Positions 24,015 to 34,710 of a stretch of DNA of 64,000 nt are shown here, piece by piece. The translations under genes were made by a program, and so were the position numbers. The notes below the pieces were generated by a model. That model was given only the letters and a program-made list of their open reading frames with translations. It was not told where the DNA came from and ran no database searches. Positions within the stretch are counted from its first letter, which is position 1, and each line of letters opens with the position of its first letter. Where the stretch lies: contig JAEUWP010000394.1 in the NCBI GenBank assembly GCA_018524725.1, forward strand, positions 62,001 to 126,000. The letters run 5' to 3'. The DNA comes from Podaxis mareebaensis. Its lineage: Eukaryota > Basidiomycota > Agaricomycetes > Agaricales > Agaricaceae.

Positions 24015-26515
24015 ATGTCAGACAAACGACGGGCAGAAATCGAAGCCAAGCGGGCCAAGCTCGCAGAACTGCGCAAGGCAAGAGCGGAGCGCCAAAGGGC
24101 GACAGAGAGCGAGAGACGGCAAGAGGTACGAGAGCCTCATTAAGCTCTTACCATTCAATCCACACGCTAACACCACCTTCCTCGTGTTTACAGATTGCAG
24201 CACCCTCGCCACGAAATGCAGATGTTACGAGAATCGTAGATGATATCCTCGGTATCCCGTCTCGCCGAGGTGGTCCAGATTCTATTGGCGATTTGACTCC
24301 CTCTCCGTCTATCCCTGGTACACCCTCGCTTGACCATTCGGGACCCTCTGGGCTGGGCTTGCCACCTCGAACGAGTAGTAGGCAGAGTGATCTTACGTCT
24401 GATCGGGGGACCAATATTGGACAAACGACAAGTTCGGGGACGGACAATGTTGTTGAGCGGTGAGTAGGCTCGTACTTTGCTTAGTCTTGCGCTTCTGATG
24501 AATGCCCAGGGAGATGTATCCACGGTCTATGTCTGGCCTTGTTGATATCGAACAAGAGCTGTTTGAATTGCCACAGAAAGTATGCTCGTCCAAACCGTGA
24601 ACGAGTGTCCCAAGTGCTGATACTCGAGTCTTCAGGAGCGTGTGATATACAACAAGGAAGTCCAAACCGCTACAATGGAGACAGAGACAAACTTACAAGA
24701 TATTGAGGAGGAAATCAGGCAGAGAATACTGCGGGAGAAAGAGGCCGAGGCAGAACGTATGGCTCGCGACAAAGAGCTAGAAGAGGAGAGTGTGAAGCTG
24801 GACCAGGAGATTGAGCAAGAGATCAGAGGTGCGCCCTTGCATATTACTCAAACCCGGAAATGCTGATTGCAGTGCGTAGAGTTATCCGAGGAAGAGCGTA
24901 CTAGTATTTTGACAGCACCAGAATTTCTCGAGTTCGTTGAGCAATCTTCAAAGATCGTACAGCGGGCACTGAACGACAATTATGATTACATTCGAGATTA
25001 TACAATTGGCGCAGAGTCAGGAGGGTCCGTGCTTTTCCTTTATTATAGGTGAATCATCTAACAGAGTCATACAGCGATGATTCTGAAGGAAAGCGAGTGA
25101 AGAAAGTGTGCGAGTTCTTTGATGAGCGATATGTCAAGAACCGGTCTATAACCGACGTTGACTGGTCACCGAAGGTAAATTTCCCCCTAGTCTAGGCTGG
25201 CATACTTGCTAATGCCAGCGCAGTATCCCGAACTGAGCATTGCCTCCTACAACAAGAACTCGGCAGCGCTAAACGAGCCAGATGGGATTGTTGCTGTGTG
25301 GAACCTTCACCTTCTCGAACGACCTGAATTTGTCTTTCATTCACAAGTGCGTATATTCTAATTGAACACGCCTATCGTGTACTTATGGCTACCTAGTCAG
25401 ACGTGCTTTCAGTCACTTTCTCTCCCTTCCATTCGAACTTGATCTTCGGCGGTACCTATTCTGGTCAAATTCTGCTATGGGATACACGCGCAAAGCATTT
25501 ACCTGTCCTGAAGACCCCTTTGTCGGCTGCGGGACACACACACCCCGTATATGCTATGCATATGGTCGGAACGCAGAATGCTCATAATCTTATCACGAGC
25601 AGTACAGACGGAACAGTCTGCAGTTGGCTAGTTGACATGCTCGCACAACCACAGGTATCCCTCACATCCATATTCACAATAAACCCAATCCTGACAACTC
25701 TGTTTTAGGAAACCCTGGAACTAGTCCACGCCGGGCACAACAAAACCGGCGAAGTCGCCATTACAACCCTCGATTTTCCCGACAACGAAACCACGACCTT
25801 CTGGGTTGGTACCGAAGAAGGCAACGTCTATCAAGCGAACCGATACGACCGCGCCGGAGCAAAGGCCGGACTAAACCAATACGATGTCTATAAAGGCCAC
25901 GCAGGACCTGTCATGGGTCTACACTTCCATCCATTGGTCGGGCCCGTAGATTTCTCGGATTTGTTTTTGACGTGTTCGGTGGATTGGACGGTCAAGTTGT
26001 GGCGGGCAAAGAGTTTGGCGAAACCGTCATCAACAACGAGCCATCCGATAGCGCCGATATATTCGTTTGAAGAGGCGGATGATTATGTTTATGATGTCAA
26101 ATGGCATCCGAGTCACCCGGCTTTGTGGGCGAGTGTGGATGGGTCGGCCAAGTTTGATGTGTGGAATTTGAATGTGGACACGGAGGTGCGTTTCTTACGC
26201 CTTTTTCTTTGTTTGAATCGGGGTTTGAGGAATGTGGTTGATTAGGTTCCTGTCGTGTCGACGACTGTGGGGTCTGGGACAAAGGCGATCAATAAACTGG
26301 AGTGGGATCGGAAAGAAGGACGACGAGCTGCTCTTGGTGGGAGTGATGGTAAATTGTATATTTATGATATTGGAGATATGGCGATTCCGAGGGAGTCAGA
26401 GTGGACGGATATGCAAAAGACGGTCGCGGGCATGGTGGGTGGTGCTGGTAGTGGTGCTGGACAGGTGAATGGGAGCAGTGAGAGTGATTTGTTGAGGATG
26501 AGTGGTTCGCGATGA
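24015..26515 (+). CDS. Cytoplasmic dynein 1 intermediate chain
   Basis: Dynein intermediate chain, which binds the heavy chain through a WD40 propeller and dynactin p150/NudE through its N-terminus. The N-terminal helix [20 protein letters not shown] is the classic dynactin/NudE-binding segment. Then come a Ser/Pro linker, light-chain-binding-like region, a Glu-rich coiled coil ([20 protein letters not shown]) and a helix with [20 protein letters not shown] repeats include [13 protein letters not shown] ([18 protein letters not shown]), [104 protein letters not shown]. Ten or so short introns; start ATG 24015 and stop 26515 are firm. Confidence 0.92.
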
Positions 26516-27022
26516 TAGGAGATTGGTTGATTTGTGTGCGTGGAGATTCAATGGCTCCTGAGTCATTGTTTTGATTTTATGGAATGGGATTATGATCGCA
26601 CAATATGTGAAGCAAACGATAATGGGGGCGTAATGCTTTATCTCATCGTTTCGCAAATATGGGCGATGGCCGATGGCCGATGGCGGTATAGGGTGAGCAA
26701 GGATGAAGTGAACCAGGAAAGATGTTATTTGAAGCACGTCCCGGGTGGTATGGCGATCCTTTAGGCGCCGGTTAGGGGCAACACGGTGATGTCATAACCT
26801 CTCTATCACTGGACTGGACGCTGAACGTAGGAACTTTGAACATTGACAATATTGAAAGGCGACCAACTCGGACGCGATCTAGCAAGTGCATGCCAAGCTG
26901 CTCCAACCAAAAATATTATTGATACAAGGGTATAGTTAGCGGCAGATGCTATACAATAACACCAGGCTTGTCGTGCCCAATTCCAAGCCGCAGAATCCAG
27001 AAGAGAAAATAAGTTAAAAGCC
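26516..27022. other. Convergent intergenic region
   Basis: 507 bp between the 3' ends of dynein IC and the CRAL-TRIO gene; no gene recognised. Confidence 0.4.
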
Positions 27023-28334
27023 TCAGTCCCTTCCACGACCACCGTCTCCTCCGCTGTCAGAATCATCATTTTCAATGACGACCCAGGGTGACTTGTGATT
27101 GTCCCTATTCTCATCATCACCACAATCCACAGTAACAGAAATCGCACTATAGCGCAACGCCGAAGCCCTGTTTACAGACCTGTCCCTCACCATGCCGCCG
27201 ATAAATTCCACGGCCCCGTTCGTAGACACTCTCCTAGCAGCAGCAGACCTCTTATACATCCACTCCCTCATAGCAATACTACCCCCGAGCTCCCTCCACC
27301 TCTCCTTCCACCCTCTCCTCCGCTCCTCTGCCATCTTCACAAGCGCAGGCCAATACCTCTCATGTCGATACTCGAAATCCAAGGATCCGCCCCACCCCGA
27401 GTTTTTCATGAGACCTTCAGGAGTGAATATACGTTCTTTGAGGAGGGAGTCTGGATCGAATTTGCATTTGGCGCGGGTGATGGGATCGATGAATGTGAGA
27501 GCGAATTTGGTTAGGATGTTGAGGATGAGTGGGGGGTTTGTGAGTGTTGCGTAGCCGAGGCGTTCGGGGTAGTGGGTTTGGAGGGTTGTGAGGATGTTGC
27601 GGGTGGATGTGAGGGTTGGTTGGGAGGAGGGGGAGGTGAATGAGATTAGGAAGTTGAGGGTTCTGGGTTTGGGGAGGGGTGCTGGTGAGGAGGGTGAGTG
27701 GGACTGAGCGGGTGGGTGGGACGTACTCGACACCAGGAGGCATGAGGTCTATGCAGCGTTCGAGCATGAAGACGATGAATTGGATGAAGCGGGGTTCGTT
27801 GGGAGTACTTTGTTTGCTTGGGAACATGTAGAAGACGGGACGGCCTTGGGTGTCATAGCCTAGTAAGATCTGTTTGCCTGTAACTGCCTGTGATGACGGG
27901 TATGGATTACTTTGGAGTTGTCAAGGTAGCGAAGAGCGTACTTCTGGTTCGACATGAGCCGCATTGAGGGAAGTGTAAAGTCCAAAATCTCTACGCCATT
28001 TAAGCGTGTTCTCAAGTCTTTGGATTGTATCAGGTACTTTCCACTTGGTACCCCGTAGGAACCTGTTGATGATAAGCTCACAAGTGTCAGAGCATCCATA
28101 TCTCCAGGACGGAACGACTGACCTGAGGATACACTCGTACGAAAGCCAAAACTTCTCATCTTCACTCAACTCCCCGTTCGTAACTCCCGACAATCTATAC
28201 CCAGCCTTTGCGAAATGTTGATACACTTCATTGTAGGACTTGCGTTCCCTCTCAGTAAGCGGAGGCAAAGGGTCCTTGCTGTACAGGTCGTCTGGTGGTG
28301 GGAGTGGTGTGTAGACTTTGTCTGTAGTAGTCAT
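27023..28334 (-). CDS. CRAL-TRIO (Sec14-like) lipid-transfer protein
   Basis: Sec14-like phospholipid-transfer protein, probably cytosolic or lipid-droplet/endosome associated. The N-terminal CRAL-TRIO-N part reads LTERERKSYNEVYQHF, then ECILRFLRGTKWKVPDTIQR and TLKWRRDFGL. The lipid-binding domain has LGYDTQGRPVFYMFPSKQST, ERCIDLMPPGVE joined to TLNFLISF, THYPERLGYATLTNPPLILN and DPITRAKCKFDPD, followed by LLKERIFTPEGLMKNSGWGG. The splice that joins PPGVE to TLNFLI uses a donor inside GTCGAG and an acceptor at AACCCAG; other choices break the motif. A basic, then Asp/Ser/Gly-rich tail ends the protein. It fits the Sec14-homologue (SFH/PDR16-like) group, but the subgroup is not certain. Confidence 0.87.
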
Positions 28335-28738
28335 GGTGAGGACTGCGGTGACTACAGTGAGGCATTCGAAAGGTGACTCCGGGTTGGTGCGGCGCAGAGT
28401 CTGTGACTTGTAAGCTAACTAAGAACTGGGTATCGATAGATACGCAGGGCGTCTGTGAATGTTATCCTGGAAGCCTAAGACTTGGAGGAAGACCCCACAT
28501 GAGGCTGGTAGGCATCGCGTGCTACAGGGTGGTCAGCCGCCGCCAATGGCGTTTCGCGGATCATCGTCACGAGGATTGGCTTGCAGATGTTAATATGTCA
28601 AAGTTGTCGGCTCCTGGTTCTAGCCGCGTATTATTCCAGATCTGATGATGGCGTGCAGCACTCTGTGTCTTCCCTTCCCCCGGCGTCAAATGGATGCAGG
28701 TTTAACAGCAACCACGAACGAGTACCTCAAACAGACCA
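28335..28738. promoter_or_regulatory. Divergent region, CRAL-TRIO gene and F-box copy 1
   Basis: 404 bp. Near 28697-28712 it carries gtttaacagcaac, also found upstream of F-box copies 2, 3 and 4 (last with one change), so the 5' leader was duplicated with the genes. Confidence 0.45.
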
Positions 28739-29325
28739 ATGTCCTTCCCACCTTCCCTCAACCATAAACTCCGTAGCAACGATCCACTGACATACGAGGA
28801 AGCCACTACTGCTAGGAGGATATTGGGAGGATCATTAGATAGATTGCAGGCTTTGGATAACGAAATCACACGATTACAGAACAACTTCGATCGTCTCTCC
28901 CTCGAACAACGAAATCTGCATGCTTTCGTCGAGGGACATAAAAGATTCCTCTCCCCCGCTCGCCGACTTCTTCCCGAAATCCTCCAAGAGATATTCTATC
29001 ACTGTCTCCCAACTGCCCACAATGCAGTGATGAGCACCAAGGAACCGCCGTTACTGCTGAGTAGGGTATGCAGCCAATGGCGGCGGATTGCCTGTTCTAC
29101 GCCAAAGCTGTGGGCCTCTATCCATATCGTTATCACCGCTTCGGCATCCCGATTAGATGAGGCAAGGCAGGAAGCCATTTCTACTTGGCTCTCCCGCTCC
29201 GGCGTCCTCCCGCTTTCTATATCAATGTCCACTAGTGGCTTGGTGTTTGTGCTTGGTCGATATGGCTCGAGTGATAACCAAGTACAACCGTACCTTGACC
29301 TCGTCGCGCCCTACGCCCGGCGCTG

Positions 29326-29509
29326 TGTGGAGGTACCTACTTGGCTGCGTGGGAAATTGGGAAAATCGGCATATTTAACGTACTTCGGTGTAGATTACTT
29401 TCTTTAGCTTCTACCGTGATCATGTAGTCGTCTCCGCCACTAGTTGGTGTACTCCTGAGGTCGACGACACCACCGGGCCCTCGCACCCAGCGAGCTTACT
29501 CGCTCTACA
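29326..29509 (+). repeat. Left LTR of the TRIM
   Basis: 184 bp, TG...CA ends, about 97 percent identical to the right copy at 30107-30290. Confidence 0.9.
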
Positions 29510-29914
29510 ATTGGAGCCCACCGCGAGGGGCCCAACGTCCCGACCTCACCTATACCCTGGACTTGTCAAGACAGTCCACTTCTGGTCTTTGTGACCTTCT
29601 CTCCTTGTTGGTCCTCTGCGACCTTCCTCTCATTTCTATATCCTTTCACCATTCGCTCATTCAACACCATGTACATGCCAACTACCCCACCGCTGCTCCT
29701 CGACCACCATGAGCACCCCATGAGGCCACGAGCGCTATCAATCCCCAGCGGCCGCTAGCCATCAGCCACCCAATCAGATCATCATCACGCCATCACATCA
29801 CATCACCCATTACCATTTCCTGATCGCCCATCATGACATCTTCGCCTTACCTCACCCGAGACCTTGCTCACGAGCCCATCCACATATTGCGTGCAAAGAC
29901 TGGACATTTGAATC

Positions 29915-29995
29915 AACTGACTGAACAACCGACCGACAGAACTGACTGAACAACCAACAACTGACTGAACAACTGACTACCAACCGACTGACTCA
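29915..29995. repeat. Degenerate actgactgaacaac repeats inside the TRIM
   Basis: Three to four imperfect copies of a CTGACTGAACAAC-like unit occur in the TRIM interior. Low-complexity; no function inferred. Confidence 0.6.
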
Positions 29996-30106
29996 CCGAG
30001 AGCCTTGTACATATGTATATGAAGTTGCGCAATCTGCATTTGGAACCGAAACAGTAGTAGGATTGAGGGAATGACGAGGACGTCATTATTTAAAGAAAGG
30101 GTGAGA

Positions 30107-30290
30107 TGTGGAGGTACCTACATGGCTGCGTGGGAAATTGGGAAAATCGGCATATTTAACGTACACTGGTGTAGATTACTTTCTTCAGCTTCTACCGTGA
30201 TCATGTAGTCGTCTCCGCCACTAGTTGGTGTACTCCTGAGGTCGACGACACCACCGGGCCCTCGCACCCAGCGAGCTAACTCGCTCTACA
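30107..30290 (+). repeat. Right LTR of the TRIM
   Basis: 184 bp, same length as the left copy, preceded by a purine tract and followed by GCTG. Confidence 0.9.
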
Positions 30291-31576
30291 GCTGGAAATC
30301 AATCCATCTTAATCTTCAGTGCTTCTCCTGGGCGGATTTCTTCACCCGATTTGAAGCTTCTGATCTCCCGTTGCTCAAAAGCCTTCACATTGAGGGGAGT
30401 CGTCAGAAGAGGGCCGCGAGCACATCCGTCACCATCCCCACCCTACCCCAACAAATCGGCATCTTACAAGCTCCTCGACTTCGCGTTTTGTCCCTGTGGG
30501 CCTATGTGCCACGCCTGCTAGATCTGCCCGTACAGTGGAAAGATCTCACGGGCCTCAACTTGAGACTTGATAGTCCCCCCTACGAGGATGCTGCCCAGGC
30601 TTTGGCGTCATGTCTTAATCTCGAATCCTGCGCTATTTCGTTCCTAGCTCTAGGACATGAAAGTCCTATGGCTTTGATGTCTCACCGAATGCCGGAGATA
30701 ACCTTGCCAAAGCTCCGAACACTGTCTATTATCAACAAGTTGGCTTGGAAGGAGAAAGCGATTATAGTGCTTGAAAGCCTATCCACCCCTGCGCTTCGCC
30801 ACTTCTCGTATGATCAAACGACTCATTTATGGTCGGAGTCACCCGTAATGACAACTCTCGAGGACAGACTCTCGAGTTCCCTCCGTTCGTTCGTTCGTAA
30901 AATCATACATCCGCTGGAAGAACTGGAACTCCAGATGAACCCATTCCTGGGGGGTTATGTACTAAAGATATTGCCTCTTCTCCCTGGATTGAAAAGGCTG
31001 TCGTTGAAGGGGTATAGAGCCCCCCCGCCAGGTCCCCGGTATACTCCTCCCTCGCCATCTATAAGTCTTCACATGGAGGATGATTTTCTGGAACATTTCA
31101 TTCCCAGAAATCGTGGAGACGTTAGCCCTTTGGAATTGTCAGATTCCTCTGACGCTAGCGGTGATGAGGATGAAGATAGCTCCCCTCGGCTTTCAGCCTG
31201 TCTTTGCCCCAAACTTGAAGTTTTCCACTGCACCGACGCCTCGTTTTCGAACCAGATTGTACTCGACTTTCTTCGCTCACGAACTGTGGACCATCGTAGA
31301 CATAATCTTGCTCACCTTCGCAAGGTTAGTATATCTTTCGGCGCGCTTGCTCGGGATAAGTCTGGGCCTGAAAGTGGGTTGAACTCTAACATGGAGATAG
31401 GGGATCAAATTGAGGTGTTGAAAAAGGAGACGGGTCTGTTGGTGCATCTTCAGTATCCGTCGGTTGATTCTCTTCCTCCTTTGGTGGCACCTGGGTATTC
31501 ACCGTATGCTGGTCTTGGGGCAGCCGATAATGTACCCACGGGACCACCAGGAGTGTTGAAGTATTTTGAATTTTGA

Positions 31577-32344
31577 TAGATGTATTTGACGTGCATTATG
31601 TGAATATAGGGGGGGTTAGCTTGATGTATTTTTGTAGCAGATAATATCCAGTCCCTTCTGGACAAGACTTCCTCGGTGACTCCCAGACTTCAGGCCTCAA
31701 GTCTCAAAACCACCTTCGTAACCCTCTGTGGTATTGTCATACGCCCCACAGCTCCGAGGAGTCCCATATTCTAAGTGCTGTCCTCGAAGCAGTTTTCCGT
31801 ATAACCCCGACCTCTGTGTTTGGACGAGACCGAGGGCGAGGTTGGGGCGGTGGACGGTTAGGGCGGGCGGGCTTGGGGTCTTTACGTCCCCGCCGGTATC
31901 ACAGCCTTCATATTTGGAACACAAGCATGTTGTTCATGACCCTAGGCTTCTACGACTACGGCACGCCGATATAATCACCCATCACACTCGCATTAGTCTA
32001 CTCCGTACACCCAGCACATCAACCGGACTCCTCCACGTCCCCTCGGAACCATTCCATATACGTAAATGCTACCCTGCCGGGGTATTTACTTGGTTACCTC
32101 GCCTCACAGTTGCTTTGCTTGTAGTGGTATATATAGAGTGCAGAAATGATCATCACCTCTGGTTCACATGATCTCAAGCAGTGAGCGGTTAAGTGCACAA
32201 TCAACGACTCATAATGTCTACATGTTCAACTCCATCGTCGTGGGATCTGATGAGTTGCATCATGCCTTTAGCTGATGTCAAACCTGACCTGGTTTAACAG
32301 CAACGTTGGCAGAATATCGTCCACACGATACTCCTATCGAGTAT
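31577..32344. promoter_or_regulatory. 5' region of F-box copy 2
   Basis: 768 bp without a gene. A TATA-like tatatata lies at 32128-32135, and the stretch from there to the ATG (tccatcgtcg, ggatctgatga, ggtttaacagcaac) is similar to the region before copy 3, showing the promoter was part of the duplicated unit. Confidence 0.5.
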
Positions 32345-34143
32345 ATGGTGTCTCCGCCCGTAATCGACCGCAAATATCGCACAGACGGCCCACTGGCCGT
32401 TCAGGAAGCAGCCATTGTTAGGAAGGAGTTGGCTGGGATGTTGAAGAAGCTAGATATCCTTGAAAACGAGATAAGCCGCCTACAACATAGACACAAGGCT
32501 CTTTCCTTCGAACAGCGGGAGCTGAATACTTTCTTGGAAGGCCCCAGGAGCCTCCTCTCTCCTGCTCGTCGACTTCTCCCCGAAATCCTCCAAGATATAT
32601 TCTATCATTGCCTCCCAACCTCTCACAATGCGGTGATGAGCATTGACGAAGCACTGCTCGTCCTGGGTCGAGTCTGTAACCGATGGCAGCAGGTTGCTTA
32701 CTCCACACCCAGGCTGTGGACTTCTATCCACATTGTCACCAAACTTCCATCTTTTCTCCACGACAAGCAGATGTGGCAATACCAAGTGCCGTTACTGCTT
32801 GGCTCTCCCGCTCTGGGACACTCTCACTTTCTATTTCCCTGGTCATTCGGCCTCCTCCGCCCTATTTAAAAATCACCAAAATCCTAAGGGGCGCCAGTTT
32901 AGACCTTACTTTGACGTCGTCGCACCCTACACACATCAGTGGAAATCATTTCACTGCACCGCGTATTCCTTGGATCCGGTGGAGTTTGTCAGTCAGCTCC
33001 GTGCCCCGGACCTTCCGCTACTAGAACGCCTGCATGTCATGGGTTCAGGTCGAGGTCCGACGCTTCGTGATATTTCAGCTCTATCTGGAGAAGACAGCAT
33101 TCTACGGGCACCTCGGCTCCATGCTCTATCGATGTCTCAGTATTGGTTACGTATACTGGAACTGCCTGTTGGATGGAAGGATCTCACCAGCCTCGATTTG
33201 AGTACTAGCTTGCCGTTGCGTTTCGGGAATATTGCCAAGGTTCTGGCGCTGTGTGCGGAGCTCAGGACTTGCGCTATCCTGGTGGTAACTCTTGGAGGGA
33301 CTAGTCCAGAAGTTCCTGCGACTCCCGAGATGATGAAGCTGATTTTGCCGAGCCTCCAAACCCTCTGTGTTGTGAATGAGTCAAACTGGAACGAGAACAC
33401 TTATCGACTGTTCGAAAATCTAGTTATCCCTGCACTTCGCCACCTCACGTATAGTCGGACCATTTACGTGGGCTCCTCCAGCTTCCTCGTTGGGGAGCCT
33501 GACCGATTATCAAGTTCGCTTCAGTCATTCCTCCAAAACTTGGATCATCCACTCGAGGCGTTAAAGTTTTCTACCAGGGATGCGAAGTTATATCTCTCGT
33601 GCCGGGATTGAAGAGGTTGTCATTGGCTGAAACATTGGTGAAGGGTTGGCATGGTACCTCATCGAACTCCCGGCTGAATGATTCCGTATTGGAGAAGTTG
33701 ACGCCTGGCGGTGATGGGCAAAAGTCGGGCGACTTGTGGCCTGACAGTGGTGGTTCCTGTACATATCTTTGTCCCAAACTCGAGGTTTTACATTGTGTGG
33801 ACACGAGGTTCTCAAACCGCAATTGCTTGAATTTCTTCGCTCTCGGACTGTGGAACACCGCAAGCATGGTGTCTCCCACCTTCGAAGGGTCAGCGTGCCC
33901 CTTTTCCGACGGGAAGGGGACGGTAGCCAAGATATGGATGTAGACATGCGGAGGAATGTCGAGATGTTGGAAAAAGAGACAGGCGTGATGGTGAATCTCG
34001 AGTACTATGACCCTCTCATTAAAAAGTCTTGTCGCAAATCAACAACCCAGGCCACCGGATATTCACCATTCGATGGTCTCGATCAGACTGGTGTCTTGGC
34101 TTCTAGGCCTACAGAAAAAGGGCTACGATACTTTGGATTCTAG
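32345..34143 (+). pseudogene. F-box protein copy 2, frameshifted
   Basis: Close paralogue of copy 3 with the same domain order (coiled coil ILENEISRLQHRHKALS, F-box LSPARRLLPEILQDIFYHCL, LRR-like tail ending LRYFGF). Compared with copy 3 it has four frame breaks: one extra base near 32757 (CCATCTTTTCTCC against CCATCTTCCTC), a second shift near 32870-32900, a 13-base loss near 33580 and a one-base loss near 33825. The only long intact piece is the middle frame, roughly 32900-33585. No splicing pattern repairs these breaks without losing conserved sequence, so it is called a pseudogene; sequencing errors cannot fully be excluded, but four independent ones are unlikely. Confidence 0.85.
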
Positions 34144-34710
34144 GAAATATAGTCGTGGCAGAACTTATGAAGATACGTATTTGATGTTTAACGTATGCAT
34201 ACAAGAAGTAGCTTGATGCGATGTGGTGCACTGGCGAGAGACGAGCCAGGCATCCGTGGGCCACGTGGTGTATTCGTAGCAAGAGGCCCCTATTACCTAT
34301 CCACTTACCTCCTACCTCACCGACCATTTCCACAGCTTTGCTCGCGCGCTCACTTTACCCATGTTCTTTTTAAATTCCTAGAACTCCTACCCCACACGGA
34401 TTGAACGTGGAACTCCGGCAGGGGTGATCAGAAAATGCAATACCGGAGCGACCCGTTCGTGTTCCTCTTCGACCTCCCCGCGTCTTAGCAATTAGGCGGT
34501 ATAAATGTAGAAATCATTATCATCGCCGATTCACACGATGTCTTGAGAAGTAAGCGATGAGCGCTGAACAATCAGCGAGTCACGTTTTACTCCATCGTCG
34601 TCGGATCTGATGAATGGCGTCGTGTCTCTAGTTCTCTGGCGTCAAATGCACAACCTGGCTTAACAGCAACATTGACAGAACATCCTCCACACGATACTTC
34701 CACCAATTAT
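34144..34710. promoter_or_regulatory. 5' region of F-box copy 3
   Basis: 567 bp. TATA-like tataaat at 34500-34506, then a leader homologous to that of copy 2, ending cttaacagcaac before the start codon. Confidence 0.5.

Larger units (their letters stand above)
29326..30290. mobile_element. TRIM-like non-autonomous LTR retroelement
   Basis: 965-bp element with two 184-bp direct repeats as LTRs, each beginning TGTGGAGG and ending TCTACA. Flanking 4-bp target duplication GCTG (29322-29325 and 30291-30294). Two bases after the left LTR, TGGAGCCCACCGCGAG looks like a primer-binding site: its complement ends in CCA and has the form of a tRNA acceptor and T-stem. Just before the right LTR, aaagaaagggtgaga is a polypurine tract. 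The 597-bp interior has no gag or pol frame. This is the layout of a terminal-repeat retrotransposon in miniature. The LTRs differ at about six sites, including three transversions. Confidence 0.88.
28739..31576 (+). pseudogene. F-box protein copy 1, split by a TRIM insertion
   Basis: F-box protein with N-terminal coiled coil and LRR-like C-terminus, presumably an SCF ubiquitin-ligase substrate receptor when intact. Seen before the break: RLQALDNEITRLQNNFDRLS (coiled coil), LSPARRLLPEILQEIFYHCL, LLLSRVCSQWRRIACSTPKL (F-box). The frame is cut at 29325 by a 965-bp element and resumes at 30295 with KSIHLNLQCF, then DLPLLKSLHIEGS and leucine-rich segments to KYFEF. The two coding parts total 1869 nt, exactly 623 codons once the element and one copy of the 4-bp duplication are left out, with no other stop or shift. 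So insertion is the only visible lesion. As it stands the protein would end at 29407 after 222 residues. Confidence 0.88.

Noticed and set aside
29326..30294. The TRIM might be spliced out as an intron of F-box copy 1
   Set aside because: The available GT sites near the left edge (29325, 29327, 29333) have phase 1, 0 and 0, while the CTCTACAG acceptor at the right edge needs phase 2, so splicing would not restore the frame.
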